Shown here piece after piece: positions 63,121-64,000 of a stretch of 64,000 nucleotides of DNA (its first letter is position 1; the number at the start of each line of letters is the position of its first letter). Made by a program: the position numbers and the translations under genes. The notes below the pieces were generated by a model that searched no databases, was not told where the DNA came from, and saw only the letters and a list, made by a program, of their open reading frames with translations. The stretch lies in the NCBI RefSeq assembly GCF_036826855.1, contig NZ_CP104578.1, positions 124,001 through 188,000 of the forward strand, in the 5' to 3' direction. Origin of the DNA: Streptomyces sp. SJL17-4 (GTDB lineage Bacteria > Actinomycetota > Actinomycetes > Streptomycetales > Streptomycetaceae).

Positions 63121-63147
63121 CCCCATATGGGGCGGAACCATATGGTT
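63121..63147. promoter_or_regulatory. Two CCATATGG palindromes in a divergent promoter
   Basis: CCCCATATGGGG (63121-63132) and AACCATATGGTT (63136-63147) are perfect 12-base palindromes with centres 15 bases apart. On the plus strand TTACCC (63118-63123), 17 bases and TATGGT (63141-63146) could form a promoter overlapped by both palindromes. The gene pair they lie between starts at 63011 and 63208. A pair of dimer binding sites for a repressor is likely. Confidence 0.6.
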
Positions 63148-63207
63148 TGAGTGAGTGTCTCTGTCAGTGACACCACTGTCCCCGAGCAGGAGAAATTGGG
63201 GGACGTC

Positions 63208-63729
63208 ATGCATCACCGTCACACCCTCGCGGCCTTCGCCGCGGGAATCCTGTTGACCGCCGGAATCGGCGCCACGATCCCGGCCGGCGCCACGACCGCC
63301 CCCTCCCCGAGCTCGTCGACCCAGGCCACGGCCCTGGTCGTCAACGCCCGCTGGGGCGGCCACGCGACCTTCGACCGGCTCGTGATCGACATACGGGGTG
63401 CCATGCCCCCGGTCACCGTGCACCAGGTCGGCGCGCTGCACTACGACGGCTCCGGCCAGCGGGTCCCGCTGGCGGGCAAGCAGTTCCTGGAGATCCGCCT
63501 CTCCCCCGCGGCCGCCCACGACGACGCCGGAAAGTCCGTCTACCAGGGGCCCCGGCTGCTGAAGATCCATCTGCCCGCGCTCAAGGGGGTCGCCCTGACC
63601 GGCGACTTCGAGGGGGTGGTCACCATCGGAGCCGCCTTCGACACCAAACCCGTCTACAAGACCTTCCGGCTGCACTCGCCGGAGCGCTTCGTGGTCGACA
63701 TCGCCCACCCGGTGGGCTGCCGGGCCTGA
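63208..63729 (+). CDS. Secreted AMIN-like domain protein
   Basis: A 173-residue exported protein: signal peptide to about 'PAGATTAPS' (residue 32), then a single AMIN-like beta domain ('FDRLVIDIRGAMPPVTVHQV', 'VYQGPRLLKIHLPALKGVALTGDFEG', 'ERFVVDIAHPVGCRA'), the module that targets amidases to the wall or septum in other proteins; no enzyme domain is attached. A free Cys sits 3 residues from the end. ATG 63208 follows TTGGGGGA. Likely wall-associated; function unknown. Confidence 0.82.
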   Translation: MHHRHTLAAFAAGILLTAGIGATIPAGATTAPSPSSSTQATALVVNARWGGHATFDRLVIDIRGAMPPVTVHQVGALHYDGSGQRVPLAGKQFLEIRLSPAAAHDDAGKSVYQGPRLLKIHLPALKGVALTGDFEGVVTIGAAFDTKPVYKTFRLHSPERFVVDIAHPVGCRA

Positions 63730-63744
63730 AGGGTCCGGCCCGGG

Positions 63745-63774
63745 GTGGGGACCGCCCGGAGGGACGGCCCCCAC
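63745..63774. terminator. Weak hairpin between convergent genes
   Basis: GTGGGG and CCCCAC (63745-63750 and 63769-63774) plus two inner pairs could end the AMIN gene and the convergent NUDIX gene. Confidence 0.4.
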
Positions 63775-63792
63775 CTCACTCCCCGCGTACGC

Positions 63793-64000
63793 CTACGGCC
63801 GGTCTCCCTCGGAACCGGTCTCCAGGTAGAACGGGATGCCTGACCTGCGGGCCCGATCGGTGCCCGCGAGGCGGGCGAACTCGCGCGGCTCCATCTCCCG
63901 CTCCCACTCGTCGAGCGTGCGCAGGCGGTACTCGCTGTGCTCCCCGGGGTCGAGGACGACGCCGGCGATCTGCTCGTCCGTCAGCTCACCGCCGTCGAAG
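63793..64000 (-). CDS. NUDIX hydrolase, C-terminal end (partial)
   Basis: A minus-strand frame runs open from the right edge and stops at 63793-63795 (TAG). It encodes about 68 residues: 'FDGGELTDEQIAGVVLDPGEHSEYRLRTL', then 'EWEREMEPREFARLAG' and 'SGIPFYLETGS'. The 'VLDPGEHSEYRLRTLDEWE' stretch and the length after it are typical of the C-terminus of cytoplasmic NUDIX hydrolases, behind the NUDIX box, which must lie beyond the window. Assignment rests on this tail alone. Confidence 0.55.
   Translation of the reverse strand, partial: FDGGELTDEQIAGVVLDPGEHSEYRLRTLDEWEREMEPREFARLAGTDRARRSGIPFYLETGSEGDRP

Overview
The window is about 72% G+C, has GC-rich third codon positions, AGGAGG-type and leaderless starts, and typical actinobacterial families (DUF1772, DUF6197, HAAS, F420-type nitroreductase, SpoIIE-type phosphatases, a ydaO riboswitch before a LysM cell-wall gene). 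It looks like a chromosomal stretch of a Streptomyces or close relative. I see no tRNA, rRNA, CRISPR array, transposase or integrase.

Layout. 1-3094: distal end of a phage-tail-like (contractile injection system) cluster: the C-terminus of a tail protein, a double zinc-ribbon membrane protein and a membrane protein of unknown function. 3153-7408: an MMPL exporter divergent from a NarL-type two-component system. 7554-10630: an MFS transporter divergent from a phosphotransferase/NUDIX pair. 10713-30422: a large glucan-utilisation locus. On the minus strand it holds a LacI regulator, two very large secreted beta-helix enzymes that read as GH87 alpha-1,3-glucanases, a complete binding-protein/permease/permease ABC importer and an intracellular GH13 alpha-glucosidase. 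On the plus strand it holds a secreted GH30 endo-glucanase with a ricin-type lectin domain and a secreted GH3 beta-glucosidase. A GH16 beta-1,3-glucanase with the same lectin domain follows at 36442-37743. Together these enzymes would attack the alpha-1,3-, beta-1,6- and beta-1,3-glucans of fungal walls and import the alpha-glucan products. This mycolytic locus is the most interesting system here.

30551-36350: PadR/HAAS pair, secreted hydrolase, glyceraldehyde-3-phosphate dehydrogenase, a TetR regulator divergent from a SnoaL/DUF1772 pair, and a GATase-AraC regulator. 37967-41349: peroxide defence (thiol peroxidase, Fur/PerR-type regulator, catalase-peroxidase KatG). 41599-51173: mixed metabolism and regulation, ending in a DeoR-controlled sugar-isomerase/aldolase pair. 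51351-57925: TAT-exported phospholipase C, a DUF6197 protein, a c-di-AMP riboswitch with a LysM/lytic transglycosylase, a phosphoribosyltransferase-hydrolase fusion, a probable LURP-one remnant and an alpha/beta hydrolase. 58051-64000: SpoIIE-type phosphatase, zinc-free ribosomal protein L31B, NmrA-type protein, cyclophilin, two secreted proteins flanking an unusual double CCATATGG palindrome, and the end of a NUDIX gene.

Family assignments rest on motifs and domain order read by eye; no database search was run. Operators and promoters are pattern-based proposals.
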